This document shows, one piece after another, positions 1 to 6,110 of a DNA stretch of 6,213 nt. Position 1 is the first letter of the stretch. Every line of letters begins with the position of its first letter. The stretch comes from Deltaproteobacteria bacterium (GTDB lineage: Bacteria > Desulfobacterota > Syntrophia > Syntrophales > UBA2210): positions 1-6,213 of the forward strand of contig JAFGPZ010000280.1 in NCBI GenBank assembly GCA_016935935.1, in the 5' to 3' direction. A program made the position numbers and the translations under genes. The notes under the pieces were generated by a model. The model was not told the origin of the DNA and did no database searches. It worked only from the letters and a program-made list of their open reading frames with translations.

Positions 1-10
1 GAAGGCTCAT
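1..10 (-). CDS. Start of a further gene, cut by the window edge
   Basis: On the minus strand an ATG at 10-8 is followed by AGC CTT (Met-Ser-Leu) and runs off the window. The call rests on a well-placed Shine-Dalgarno sequence, AAGGAG at 24-19, with 8 nt to the ATG. The gene would lie downstream of the export operon, separated by about 420 nt without a convincing gene, so it may have its own promoter. Three codons give no hint of function. A chance match of SD and ATG is possible. Confidence 0.5.
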
Positions 11-18
11 GAGAATAT

Positions 19-24
19 CTCCTT
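19..24 (-). promoter_or_regulatory. Ribosome binding site of the gene at the left edge
   Basis: AAGGAG on the minus strand, 8 nt before an ATG at 10-8. It is the only evidence that a coding region begins at the window edge. Confidence 0.5.
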
Positions 25-292
25 AAGTGGCCTTATTGACTACTAATACGGAGCCTGCCGTTCCGGAGTAACACCTTTTTAAGTTTAAAATAATCCGGTA
101 GATATACTCATAGATGACCGGCATAGCTAGAAAGCAGTTCCTGATGAAAAATAATAATCTGAAGCAAACGTAGGGACATATCAATCTCCGCTTTACAGAG
201 TGGCCAAACCAACCATGGGGCGAATTGTCGTCCTTCCTTCATTTCGTTCATCCATCATCTATTATCGGTAGGATGCAAATACAAAGCAGGAG

Positions 293-346
293 CCACCCAC
301 TCTACATAGGAGGGGATTAGAGGGGAAAGCAGGAGGGAAAGAGGAA
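293..346. repeat. Possible dispersed G-rich hairpin element (REP-like), degenerate
   Basis: The plus strand shows CCCACTC at 296-302, a loop of about 7 nt (TACATAG), then GAGGGG at 310-315. These pair as CTC/GAG and CCC/GGG around one bulged A. A purine-rich tail with several GGGG or AGGAGGG blocks follows to about 346. The composition contrasts sharply with the flanking AT-rich DNA. It resembles, from memory, short palindromic elements with CCCCTCC and GGAGGGG arms scattered through intergenic DNA of various bacteria. With a single copy in view, its repeated nature is inferred. Confidence 0.35.
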
Positions 347-430
347 TTAGGATTGGATCGTTATTTATTGAATGGAATGGGTTTACTGAAATCACTTTCA
401 AGGAATCTCTGAATCATATACCTCAGTTTT

Positions 431-1648
431 TCATTCGGTTCTCAAAGCTTCAATAGGTTCTAATGCGGAGGCTTTCAAAGCGGGATAGATACCAAAAATC
501 ACCCCGATAATCCCTGACAAAACCAATCCCAAGGCCGTTGCGTCCCATGATAGTATCGCAGTCCATCCCCCAAGCATCGAAGCGAAGAAGGTGGAGAAAA
601 CTCCGATGAAAGTGCCAACAATTCCACCCAGCCCTGCGATGATCAGGGATTCCAGCAAAAACTGGATCAGAATGTCCCGCCGACGCGCGCCGACAGCCCG
701 GCGCAATCCGATTTCTTTTCTTCTCTCCCGATATGCCGTAAGCATGACGGCAAGAATTCCGATACCCCCGACAACAAGTGATATTCCGGCAACAGCTCCC
801 ACAAGTAATGTAAGGATTTGAGTCGATTCCCTCTCCGTTTTCACCAAGGTGGCCTGGTTCTGAATAGTGAAGTCATCCGGCTTGTCCCGCAATCTGTGCC
901 TTTCACGCAATAGATCTCTTATTTCCGTTTCAGCGCGCTCCAATTGCTCGGAGTCAGCAACCTGAATGTGTATCTTTTGTATGTAAGTCGTGCGTACAAG
1001 ACGGTGCATCGCGGTCTTTAGCGGGATCAGCACTCTATCGTCCCGGTCGACCCCGTTAGCGTCAACCCCTTTGGCTTTCATCACTCCTGCAACTTCGAAT
1101 GGTGCACCACCTATTCGGATCAATGAATCCACTGGATATTCAGCATCGAAGAGCTTCTCGGCGACCACCGTGCCCAGGATCGCAACTCTCCGCCCCATAT
1201 CATTTTCCACCGAATCGAAGGCATGGCCTGTTTCGATGTCAATATTGCGTATCCGGAAAACGGTAGGCGCCACCCCGACGATTTCCGTCATAAAGTTTTC
1301 TGATCCCCTTTGCACGTTCATCTTTCGGCTGGTTTCAGGTGATATGTCGACAACGGAAGTGCAATACTCCTGTATCGCGTCAGCGTCTGCCGGACGCAGA
1401 GAAGTCACGACCGCAGACTGCCTCTCTCGACCACCCACGAGTGTAATATGGCCAGCGTTCACGACGATCAAGTTAGTCCCCATGCCCTGGATCATGTCGA
1501 GCACACGTTTTTGAACTCCCCTCCCCATAGACACCATAACGACAACAGCTGCAATCCCTACGGCCATGCTTGATATGCACAGGATAGTACGCAGTTTATG
1601 GGCAGCGAGAATCTTGCATGATAAGAGAATGGTTTTTTTCAGTTTCAC
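431..1648 (-). CDS. MacB-like ABC transporter permease (permease B)
   Basis: Inner-membrane permease of 405 residues with the MacB/FtsX layout: an N-terminal membrane helix (about 20-42), a large periplasmic MacB-type domain (about 45-275), and three C-terminal helices (about 279-303, 329-355, 368-392). The cytoplasmic coupling segment EIGLRRAVGA (312-321) and the terminal GIYPALKASALEPIEALR motif are family hallmarks. The periplasmic domain carries a VDRDDRVLIP stretch closely matched in permease A (GRDRDDRIVIP), as is the LLRERH...PDDF segment, so the two are paralogues and probable heterodimer partners. No ATPase domain is fused, so the separate ATPase just upstream must drive it. The start is GTG at 1648. 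Upstream in frame there is no ATG, GTG or TTG back to a stop, and no clear ribosome binding site is visible, which is unusual next to its operon neighbours. The gene follows the ATPase after 75 nt. Substrate unknown. Confidence 0.9.
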   Translation of the reverse strand: MKLKKTILLSCKILAAHKLRTILCISSMAVGIAAVVVMVSMGRGVQKRVLDMIQGMGTNLIVVNAGHITLVGGRERQSAVVTSLRPADADAIQEYCTSVVDISPETSRKMNVQRGSENFMTEIVGVAPTVFRIRNIDIETGHAFDSVENDMGRRVAILGTVVAEKLFDAEYPVDSLIRIGGAPFEVAGVMKAKGVDANGVDRDDRVLIPLKTAMHRLVRTTYIQKIHIQVADSEQLERAETEIRDLLRERHRLRDKPDDFTIQNQATLVKTERESTQILTLLVGAVAGISLVVGGIGILAVMLTAYRERRKEIGLRRAVGARRRDILIQFLLESLIIAGLGGIVGTFIGVFSTFFASMLGGWTAILSWDATALGLVLSGIIGVIFGIYPALKASALEPIEALRTE

Positions 1649-1723
1649 GGCAATTAATATTTCGTGGCAGTAGTGGTCTGAATCCCCGGATCTGGTCTTT
1701 CTTCCATTCGGCGGGAGACAGCC

Positions 1724-2413
1724 TTAGTGTTCCGCTTTTGATTCATTGTTGTCTTCCACGATCTGTCCCTCTTTGAGCTCCAGGATCCGTTGAGCCTGCT
1801 CGGCAACGGCTCCATCGTGAGTCACTACGATTACAGTTTTGCCCTCCTTATGGAGACGGCTGAAGATTTCCATAATTTCAGCCGTACTTTCGGAATCCAG
1901 ATTGCCGGTCGGTTCATCAGCCAGAATAATCTCAGGATAATTGATCAAGGCTCGAGCGATAGCCACCCTCTGCTGCTGCCCCCCCGAGAGTTCATTGCCA
2001 AAGTGCTCCATTTGGTTTTCGAGGCCTATAGTTGCGAGGAATTTTTTGGCACGATCTGTCGCATCTGTGGGATATTTCTGCGTATAGATGAGCGGTAAGA
2101 GTACATTGTCAAGTGCAGTGGTACGTTCCAGAAGGAAGAATTGCTGGAACACGAACCCGATCTTTTCGTTCCTCAGTGCAGAAAGAGCGTCGTCGTCTAA
2201 TTTGGACACATCTACACCGTCCAGTTCCACTTGTCCCTTGGTCGGTTTGTCGAGTAAACCGAGGATGTTCATTAGTGTGGTCTTGCCGGAACCCGATGTC
2301 CCCATGATTGCCACGTATTCCCCGTGTTGAATCGAAAAGGTTATTCCACGCAGAACCGTGGTCGAAACCGAACCTTTGGTGTACGTCTTTTCAATATCCA
2401 ATATTTTAATCAT
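1724..2413 (-). CDS. ABC transporter ATP-binding protein, MacB/LolD type
   Basis: Cytoplasmic ATPase of 229 residues, a typical length for the stand-alone MacB/LolD-type subfamily. All catalytic motifs look intact: Walker A GTSGSGKTT (38-46), Q-loop FQQ (89-91), signature LSGGQQQR (142-149), Walker B IILADEP with catalytic Glu167, D-loop NLD (171-173) and switch His199. The stretch FFLLERTTALDNVLLPL after the Q-loop is characteristic of this subfamily, in which ATP hydrolysis powers mechanotransmission or export rather than ordinary substrate uptake. It lies between two MacB-like permeases and is the only ATPase in the operon, so a dimer of it probably serves both. The ATG start at 2413 has AGGAG at 2424-2420 with a 6-nt spacer, and the gene begins 16 nt after permease A ends. 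LolD-like lipoprotein release is an alternative role, but the HlyD-type adaptor in the operon favours MacAB-like export. Confidence 0.95.
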   Translation of the reverse strand: MIKILDIEKTYTKGSVSTTVLRGITFSIQHGEYVAIMGTSGSGKTTLMNILGLLDKPTKGQVELDGVDVSKLDDDALSALRNEKIGFVFQQFFLLERTTALDNVLLPLIYTQKYPTDATDRAKKFLATIGLENQMEHFGNELSGGQQQRVAIARALINYPEIILADEPTGNLDSESTAEIMEIFSRLHKEGKTVIVVTHDGAVAEQAQRILELKEGQIVEDNNESKAEH

Positions 2414-2419
2414 GGTTCG

Positions 2420-2424
2420 CTCCT
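2420..2424 (-). promoter_or_regulatory. Ribosome binding site of the ABC ATPase gene
   Basis: AGGAG on the minus strand, 6 nt before the ATG at 2413. It lies in the 16-nt gap after the permease A stop codon and confirms that start. Confidence 0.75.
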
Positions 2425-2429
2425 CTTCT

Positions 2430-3650
2430 CTAAGCTCTCAAAGCGTCGACAGGGCTTTGGTTCGCAGCCTTCCTGGCGGGGTATATGCCGAAAATCCCTG
2501 TAATAAGGCCGCAGGATACGATAGAGATTGCCAGGGCCAATGGCGTAACATTGCTTGCAGCCACTTGTGTGCTGGAAAGGATTATGGAGCCGCCGAATCC
2601 CAGGAATGTTCCCAATATCCCCCCCATCAATGAGATGAGGAGACATTCCATCATGAATTGCCAGAGGATGTCATTCTTCTTTGCGCCGAGAGCCCTACGG
2701 ATTCCTATTTCAGTCTTCCTTGCGGAAACCGAGGCAAGCATGATGTTGGTAATCACAATACCTGCGACCAGCAGGGAGACTCCGGCGATTCCGATGAGCA
2801 GGTTTATCAGGGATTCAGAAGTTTCATAGGCCAGGTCGATCAGATCCTGGGGCGTTCTCATTGCAAAATCATCCGGCTCCCCAGGCCCAAGGTTGTGACG
2901 TTCACGAAGCAGGGCACGTACATCCTCTATGGTCTCATCTAATTTGTCGGGGTTTTTAAGTGTGATCACTATCTGGGACAAATGAATATCTCTGAAGAGT
3001 CTCCTGGTATAGGTACTGATGGGAATGACGATACGGTCGTCCCGATCCCGACCCGCGGAAGATATACCCTTCCGATCGAGTTCACCCTTGACAGTGAACG
3101 GAACATCCTTGATTCGAATTGTTTGACCGATAGGATCTGTGTTGCTGAACAGGTTCTTTTTAACAGTTTGTCCAATGAGGCAAACTCTGGCAGCAAAGGA
3201 CACATCCTCCTCAGATATGAACTCTCCCCTGTGTGGCCCAAAATCGCGGATCTGGGCCCATATCGGAGTAATTCCGAATATTCTGCTCAGAGTGAACTTG
3301 TCATCATATTTTATCTCGATTTCCTTACGGTCTTTTACGGGGGAAGCAGCAACAATATTTCCGACGTGTTGAAGGATGGCATCGACGTCTTCTTCGATAA
3401 GCGACACCACCTCGCGACTGCCCGAGGAAAGTCCGGTGTGTTTATCCGTTCCCGGCCGGACCTGCAGTAAATCCATCCCCTGTTCTTTGACCGTATCCAT
3501 AACTTCTTCATATGTACCCCTACTCACACAGATCATCATTGTGAGAGAAGCCACTCCTACAATCATGCCCAGCATCATAGTGAACATTCGGAGCCGGTTG
3601 CCCCACATCATGCGAAAGGATTCTTTTGCAAGCCGTGCTGTTCTGTTCAT
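2430..3650 (-). CDS. MacB-like ABC transporter permease (permease A)
   Basis: Inner-membrane permease of 406 residues with no fused ATPase. It has a first membrane helix at about 20-42, a MacB-type periplasmic domain at about 45-278, and three further helices at about 280-305, 332-357 and 371-393. The coupling segment EIGIRRALGA (314-323) and the C-terminal GIYPARKAANQSPVDALR motif (from 388) are typical of the MacB/FtsX family. The periplasmic GRDRDDRIVIP and LLRERHNLG...PDDF stretches are shared with permease B, indicating duplication of one ancestral permease. Its ATG overlaps the adaptor stop as ATGA (3650-3647), and AGGAG at 3662-3658 lies inside the adaptor gene, so the two are probably translationally coupled. 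Together with the ATPase and adaptor it should form the inner-membrane part of a tripartite exporter. The substrate cannot be read from the sequence. Confidence 0.93.
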   Translation of the reverse strand: MNRTARLAKESFRMMWGNRLRMFTMMLGMIVGVASLTMMICVSRGTYEEVMDTVKEQGMDLLQVRPGTDKHTGLSSGSREVVSLIEEDVDAILQHVGNIVAASPVKDRKEIEIKYDDKFTLSRIFGITPIWAQIRDFGPHRGEFISEEDVSFAARVCLIGQTVKKNLFSNTDPIGQTIRIKDVPFTVKGELDRKGISSAGRDRDDRIVIPISTYTRRLFRDIHLSQIVITLKNPDKLDETIEDVRALLRERHNLGPGEPDDFAMRTPQDLIDLAYETSESLINLLIGIAGVSLLVAGIVITNIMLASVSARKTEIGIRRALGAKKNDILWQFMMECLLISLMGGILGTFLGFGGSIILSSTQVAASNVTPLALAISIVSCGLITGIFGIYPARKAANQSPVDALRA

Positions 3651-4936
3651 GCCCCATCTCCTTTCTGATCGCGGTGATCTACGAGCACCTCATCCCCTTG
3701 TTTGAGACCTTCTATGATTTCAATAAATCGGCCCTGTCTCCAACCGGTTTGAACTTGGCGCCTAACCAGCGCTCCCTTTTCGATCACGTAGACAAAGTCG
3801 GCACTTCCAGACTTCTTCACAGAGCTTGCCGGCACTACAAGAACATCCTCACGAGGATCGAGGAATATTGTGACATTGGCCGTCATTTCCGGTCGAAGCT
3901 CAACTGAAGAGGGTTTCATTACATTAACCACAACATCATAGAAAACAACATTTTCCTTGAGGATTGCTTTTGGATATATCCCTGCTACCGATCCCTCTAT
4001 ATTAATTGAAGGAAAGGCCTCAACCGAAAAGATAACCTTCTGACCGATCTTGATCTTACCGATATCGACTTCATCAACATATGTCTCAATTTGAAGTCTA
4101 TCAAGATCAATAATCGTCACAAATGTCGGTGCGCTCAAGCCAACCGCAACAGTTTCTCCTTCTTGTGTTGAGACAGAGGCAATGATTCCTGAAATGGGGG
4201 CGTGTAATGTCGCATATGACAATACCACCTCGGATATTTTTAGTGCGGCTTTTGCCGTTTCAATCTCCTCCTTCAGCAATATCAAGTCTTCCTCAAGCTT
4301 ATTCCTTATCAAGTCCAGCGTCTTCGAACTCGCCTCTAAATCCGCATCGGTTACTAAGAGTTCCTCTTTTGTCAGGTCTAAAATCTGCCTGGATGTAATA
4401 TTTTGATTGAAGAGGGTCGTCTGCCTTTTATATTCTAAAGTTTCCAGCTCATAGGATGCCTTAATTCGCCTCAAATCGGCTTCGGCCTTCCCGATCTCGA
4501 TTGGCCCAAGAGATCTCCTCGTCGCCAGATTCAGTTGGGCGATTCTCAGCTCAGTCTGCGATTTTTCAACAGTCGCTTTTAATTCATCTTTTTCAAGTTC
4601 CGCAATAACCTGGCCCTTCTCTACAAAATCGCCTACATTGGCATTAAGATGCTCGACTTTACCAGCTATACGAGCTCCCAGGCGTACCTCCGCCCCCACC
4701 TGCGGTTTGACTGTGCCAAGAGCGGTAACTGCGGGGGAGAAAGTTTGCTTAGCAGCTCTGATCGTTTTATATTCAGTTTTGTCTCCCTGGGAAGAACAAC
4801 TGTTGAGCGACAATATTCCAAGGGTAAAGAAGAAAAGAATCAGGTAGATCGGCATTTTAAAAGTTATTCTTCCGAATTTTGAATACGGAATGTAGCTTCT
4901 CAGTTTGGCAACCAGTGTAAAAAGCATAGATAACAT
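3647..4936 (-). CDS. Periplasmic adaptor (membrane fusion) protein, MacA/HlyD family, probable lipoprotein
   Basis: Adaptor of up to 429 residues linking an inner-membrane ABC transporter to an outer-membrane channel. After a hydrophobic N-terminus come the first lipoyl-like half (about 75-115, with the GKVEHLNANVGDFVEKGQVIAEL pattern), a long charged helical hairpin or coiled coil (about 120-236), the second lipoyl half (about 240-275, HAPISGIIASVSTQEGE), a beta-barrel (about 278-360) and a membrane-proximal domain (about 362-425). This is the MacA/RND adaptor architecture. The hydrophobic segment ends in LNSC (Cys47), a plausible lipobox, so it may be lipid-anchored. The start is uncertain. 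ATG 4936 has GGGAAGG 5 nt upstream, but ATG 4855 gives a conventional lipoprotein signal of about 20 residues with a weaker, more distant GGAAG. It heads the four-gene exporter operon and overlaps permease A by ATGA. No TolC homologue is in the window. Confidence 0.92.
   Translation of the reverse strand: MLSMLFTLVAKLRSYIPYSKFGRITFKMPIYLILFFFTLGILSLNSCSSQGDKTEYKTIRAAKQTFSPAVTALGTVKPQVGAEVRLGARIAGKVEHLNANVGDFVEKGQVIAELEKDELKATVEKSQTELRIAQLNLATRRSLGPIEIGKAEADLRRIKASYELETLEYKRQTTLFNQNITSRQILDLTKEELLVTDADLEASSKTLDLIRNKLEEDLILLKEEIETAKAALKISEVVLSYATLHAPISGIIASVSTQEGETVAVGLSAPTFVTIIDLDRLQIETYVDEVDIGKIKIGQKVIFSVEAFPSINIEGSVAGIYPKAILKENVVFYDVVVNVMKPSSVELRPEMTANVTIFLDPREDVLVVPASSVKKSGSADFVYVIEKGALVRRQVQTGWRQGRFIEIIEGLKQGDEVLVDHRDQKGDGA
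3658..3662 (-). promoter_or_regulatory. Ribosome binding site of permease A inside the adaptor gene
   Basis: AGGAG (within AAAGGAG) on the minus strand, 7 nt before the ATG at 3650. It sits in the last codons of the adaptor gene, just before the ATGA stop/start overlap, supporting coupled translation. Confidence 0.75.
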
Positions 4937-5093
4937 GCAGGCCTTCCCTTCTTAATGACAAGGGGCTGCTACAAAATAGACATTATTTTTGGGGGCGAAC
5001 CTTTCCTGGTGAAATCGCATAGTTCCAATTCGGACATGGCTTGTGAAATAGGATATTTCTATTCTTTATTTCCTCCGGCAGGATAGTGGATGT
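4937..5093. other. Gap between jelly-roll protein gene and exporter operon
   Basis: About 157 nt without a gene. It should contain the operon promoter if the exporter is transcribed separately, but I see no pair of boxes good enough to call. A small AT-rich inverted repeat (GAAATA-GGA-TATTTC on the plus strand, 5045-5059) lies soon after the stop of the upstream gene. It lacks a T-run on the minus strand, so it is a poor terminator. Read-through from the upstream gene is therefore possible. Confidence 0.45.
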
Positions 5094-5750
5094 TTAATCG
5101 CTAACCGAAAAATTATCCCAGAAGGCAATTTTATTTGCGCGTTGGAACAGGCCTATGCCACCACTCCCAGTAACACTGTCATCGGTCGTTGTAAGCAACT
5201 GAGTTCCATCAACCGAAACGGTAATGTTGGTTCCATTGACGACAATTTTAATGTGATACCATGTATTGACCGAAAACGCTGTTGCCGTTGCATAACCGAT
5301 GGTTGTCCGTGTCCCGTCTAAAATTTTAAACAGCTGTATATCTGATCTCCGAATGCCACAACGAATCGCATAATAACTGTCTTTATCCTGGATCCTGAAA
5401 GCTATACCGCCGAAATATCCATCGGAAGCGACAGCTTTAGAATCGATCTCGATTGTGCCATCAGTAAAAGATATTTCTTTGTTCCAGATTGCATGGCAAT
5501 CCTCATACACAGTTTCAGGAGCGAATTTCACCGTGAGCACCTTGTTGTCGGCAGCTGCTTCCGGGGCGGTCGCATCAGTAACTACCTCAAAAGTGGCCAA
5601 TTGACCGGTTTTATTAATCGATCCGCTTTCCCATCCGGCAGGTGTGGCTCCTACTGCAATATCATCAAAATTCCATGCTTTCGTGGCGCCCAAAGCCGAC
5701 CCAACCATACAAAGAACCGCGATCAAAACACTTTCATATGCTCGTATCAT
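5094..5750 (-). CDS. Secreted LamG/DUF1080-like jelly-roll domain protein
   Basis: Protein of 218 residues with an N-terminal signal peptide (MIRAYESVLIAVLCMVGSALGA, cleavage around 19-24). The mature part looks like a single concanavalin-type beta-sandwich of the LamG/DUF1080 (3-keto-disaccharide hydrolase-like) superfamily. It opens with WNFDDIAVGATPAGWE, continues with GGIAFRIQDKDSYYAIRCG (about 114-132), then WYHIKIVVNGTNITVSVDG (about 164-182), and ends with GGIGLFQRANKIAFWDNFSV. Such proteins usually bind or process carbohydrate outside the cytoplasm. No catalytic residues can be assigned here, so function is open. Cys85 and Cys131 are the only cysteines of the mature part and could form a disulfide. 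The start is set by AAGGAGGT at 5763-5756, 5 nt before ATG 5750. The open frame runs 30 codons further upstream to an ATG at 5840, but that extension has no ribosome binding site and would put the signal peptide inside the protein. Confidence 0.85.
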   Translation of the reverse strand: MIRAYESVLIAVLCMVGSALGATKAWNFDDIAVGATPAGWESGSINKTGQLATFEVVTDATAPEAAADNKVLTVKFAPETVYEDCHAIWNKEISFTDGTIEIDSKAVASDGYFGGIAFRIQDKDSYYAIRCGIRRSDIQLFKILDGTRTTIGYATATAFSVNTWYHIKIVVNGTNITVSVDGTQLLTTTDDSVTGSGGIGLFQRANKIAFWDNFSVSD

Positions 5751-5755
5751 ATCGA

Positions 5756-5763
5756 ACCTCCTT
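5756..5763 (-). promoter_or_regulatory. Strong ribosome binding site deciding the jelly-roll protein start
   Basis: AAGGAGGT on the minus strand, a full anti-16S match, 5 nt before ATG 5750. It identifies the signal-peptide methionine as the start rather than the ATG 30 codons upstream. Confidence 0.85.
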
Positions 5764-5772
5764 TGTATTGGT

Positions 5773-5787
5773 AATTGATTATCAATT
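5773..5787. promoter_or_regulatory. Perfect 15-bp palindrome, possible operator
   Basis: AATTGAT-T-ATCAATT on the plus strand: two perfect 7-bp arms around one central base. It lies 9 nt upstream of the ribosome binding site of the jelly-roll protein gene, in its leader. The position suits binding of a dimeric repressor. With a 1-nt centre it is unlikely to form a stable RNA hairpin. No regulator gene is in the window, so the role is inferred. Confidence 0.4.
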
Positions 5788-5861
5788 GGCTTCTCTGCGG
5801 CAGCTAATGAAGCCGGTATCATGTTGCTTAAATCTTCCAATTTGAACAGCAGTGATTCCAG

Positions 5862-6092
5862 TTAAAAGGTTGCGCGGTTAAACTGCTGGTCTATGACTTT
5901 GCTGCTCAGGCTGTTTCCGGAAACATTAAAAGTGAATATTTGCTCGGTCGGAGGCCCATGCGGACACTAGAGGGCAAGCGGCCACCTCAACGATCTATTT
6001 GCCGCTGATATCGGCTGCGTTGCACGCCACAACAAACAGCATCATTGCCAACATCACAATGTATATTTTTGACAAGGCTGCCTTCTATGCAC
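5862..6092 (-). pseudogene. Decayed small lipoprotein or secreted beta-sandwich protein gene
   Basis: Pieces of one protein appear in order but in different frames. A ribosome binding site AAGGAG (6110-6105) precedes GTG 6092, which opens a short basic stretch (HRRQPCQK). A second frame, also readable from TTG 6075, gives a signal peptide KIYIVMLAMMLFVVAC followed by NAADISGK and then TAG at 5997-5995. Where the stop stands, TGG would give ISGKW, continued by IVEV in the same frame. A third frame (5957-5862) gives GPPTEQIFTFNVSGNSL and stops at TAA. The order ADISGKW...TFTF.V.GN.L matches, from memory, a family of small secreted proteins with an N-terminal DxxGKW motif and a later TFTFKVDGxKLTG-like strand. 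At least one nonsense change and two frameshifts imply decay, unless the assembly is wrong. A faint continuation may reach about 5800 in yet another frame. Confidence 0.55.
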
Positions 6093-6104
6093 GTTATTGT
6101 GATT

Positions 6105-6110
6105 CTCCTT
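6105..6110 (-). promoter_or_regulatory. Ribosome binding site of the decayed lipoprotein gene
   Basis: AAGGAG on the minus strand, 12 nt before GTG 6092. The spacing is long, and the signal-peptide frame downstream differs from that of the GTG. This fits a once-functional start that has since been disrupted by a small insertion or deletion. Confidence 0.4.

Larger units (their letters stand above)
11..430. other. Intergenic region with no convincing gene
   Basis: These 420 nt follow the end of permease B. Two short minus-strand frames are present (47 codons at 251-108, and 34 codons from an ATG inside the first, in another frame). Neither has a ribosome binding site or a recognisable product. 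The region holds a G-rich hairpin-like element (293-346), a small AT-rich inverted repeat (77-90), and the ribosome binding site for the next gene (19-24). I looked for a rho-independent terminator after the operon. The only small stem just beyond the permease stop is TGAAA/TTTCA with a GTGA loop on the minus strand, and it has no T-run, so no terminator is called. Confidence 0.6.

Noticed and set aside
108..251. 47-codon minus-strand frame starting MNEMKEGRQFAPW
   Set aside because: No ribosome binding site, no recognisable family and a length expected by chance. Kept only as a note in the intergenic entry.
990..1514. Plus-strand open frame of 174 codons
   Set aside because: It lies wholly inside permease B on the opposite strand, has no recognisable motif, and is rich in Ser, Thr, Arg and Ile as expected of an antisense shadow.
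2982..3470. Plus-strand open frame of 162 codons
   Set aside because: Antisense shadow of permease A, which has clear family motifs in its own frame.
5045..5059. GAAATA-GGA-TATTTC inverted repeat as a terminator of the jelly-roll gene
   Set aside because: The stem is AT-rich with a 3-nt loop, and no T-run follows on the transcribed minus strand.
5835..5868. Possible sigma-70 boxes TTCAAA and CATGAT with 17-nt spacing upstream of the jelly-roll gene
   Set aside because: Each box matches the consensus at only about four of six positions, which is expected by chance in this AT-rich DNA.
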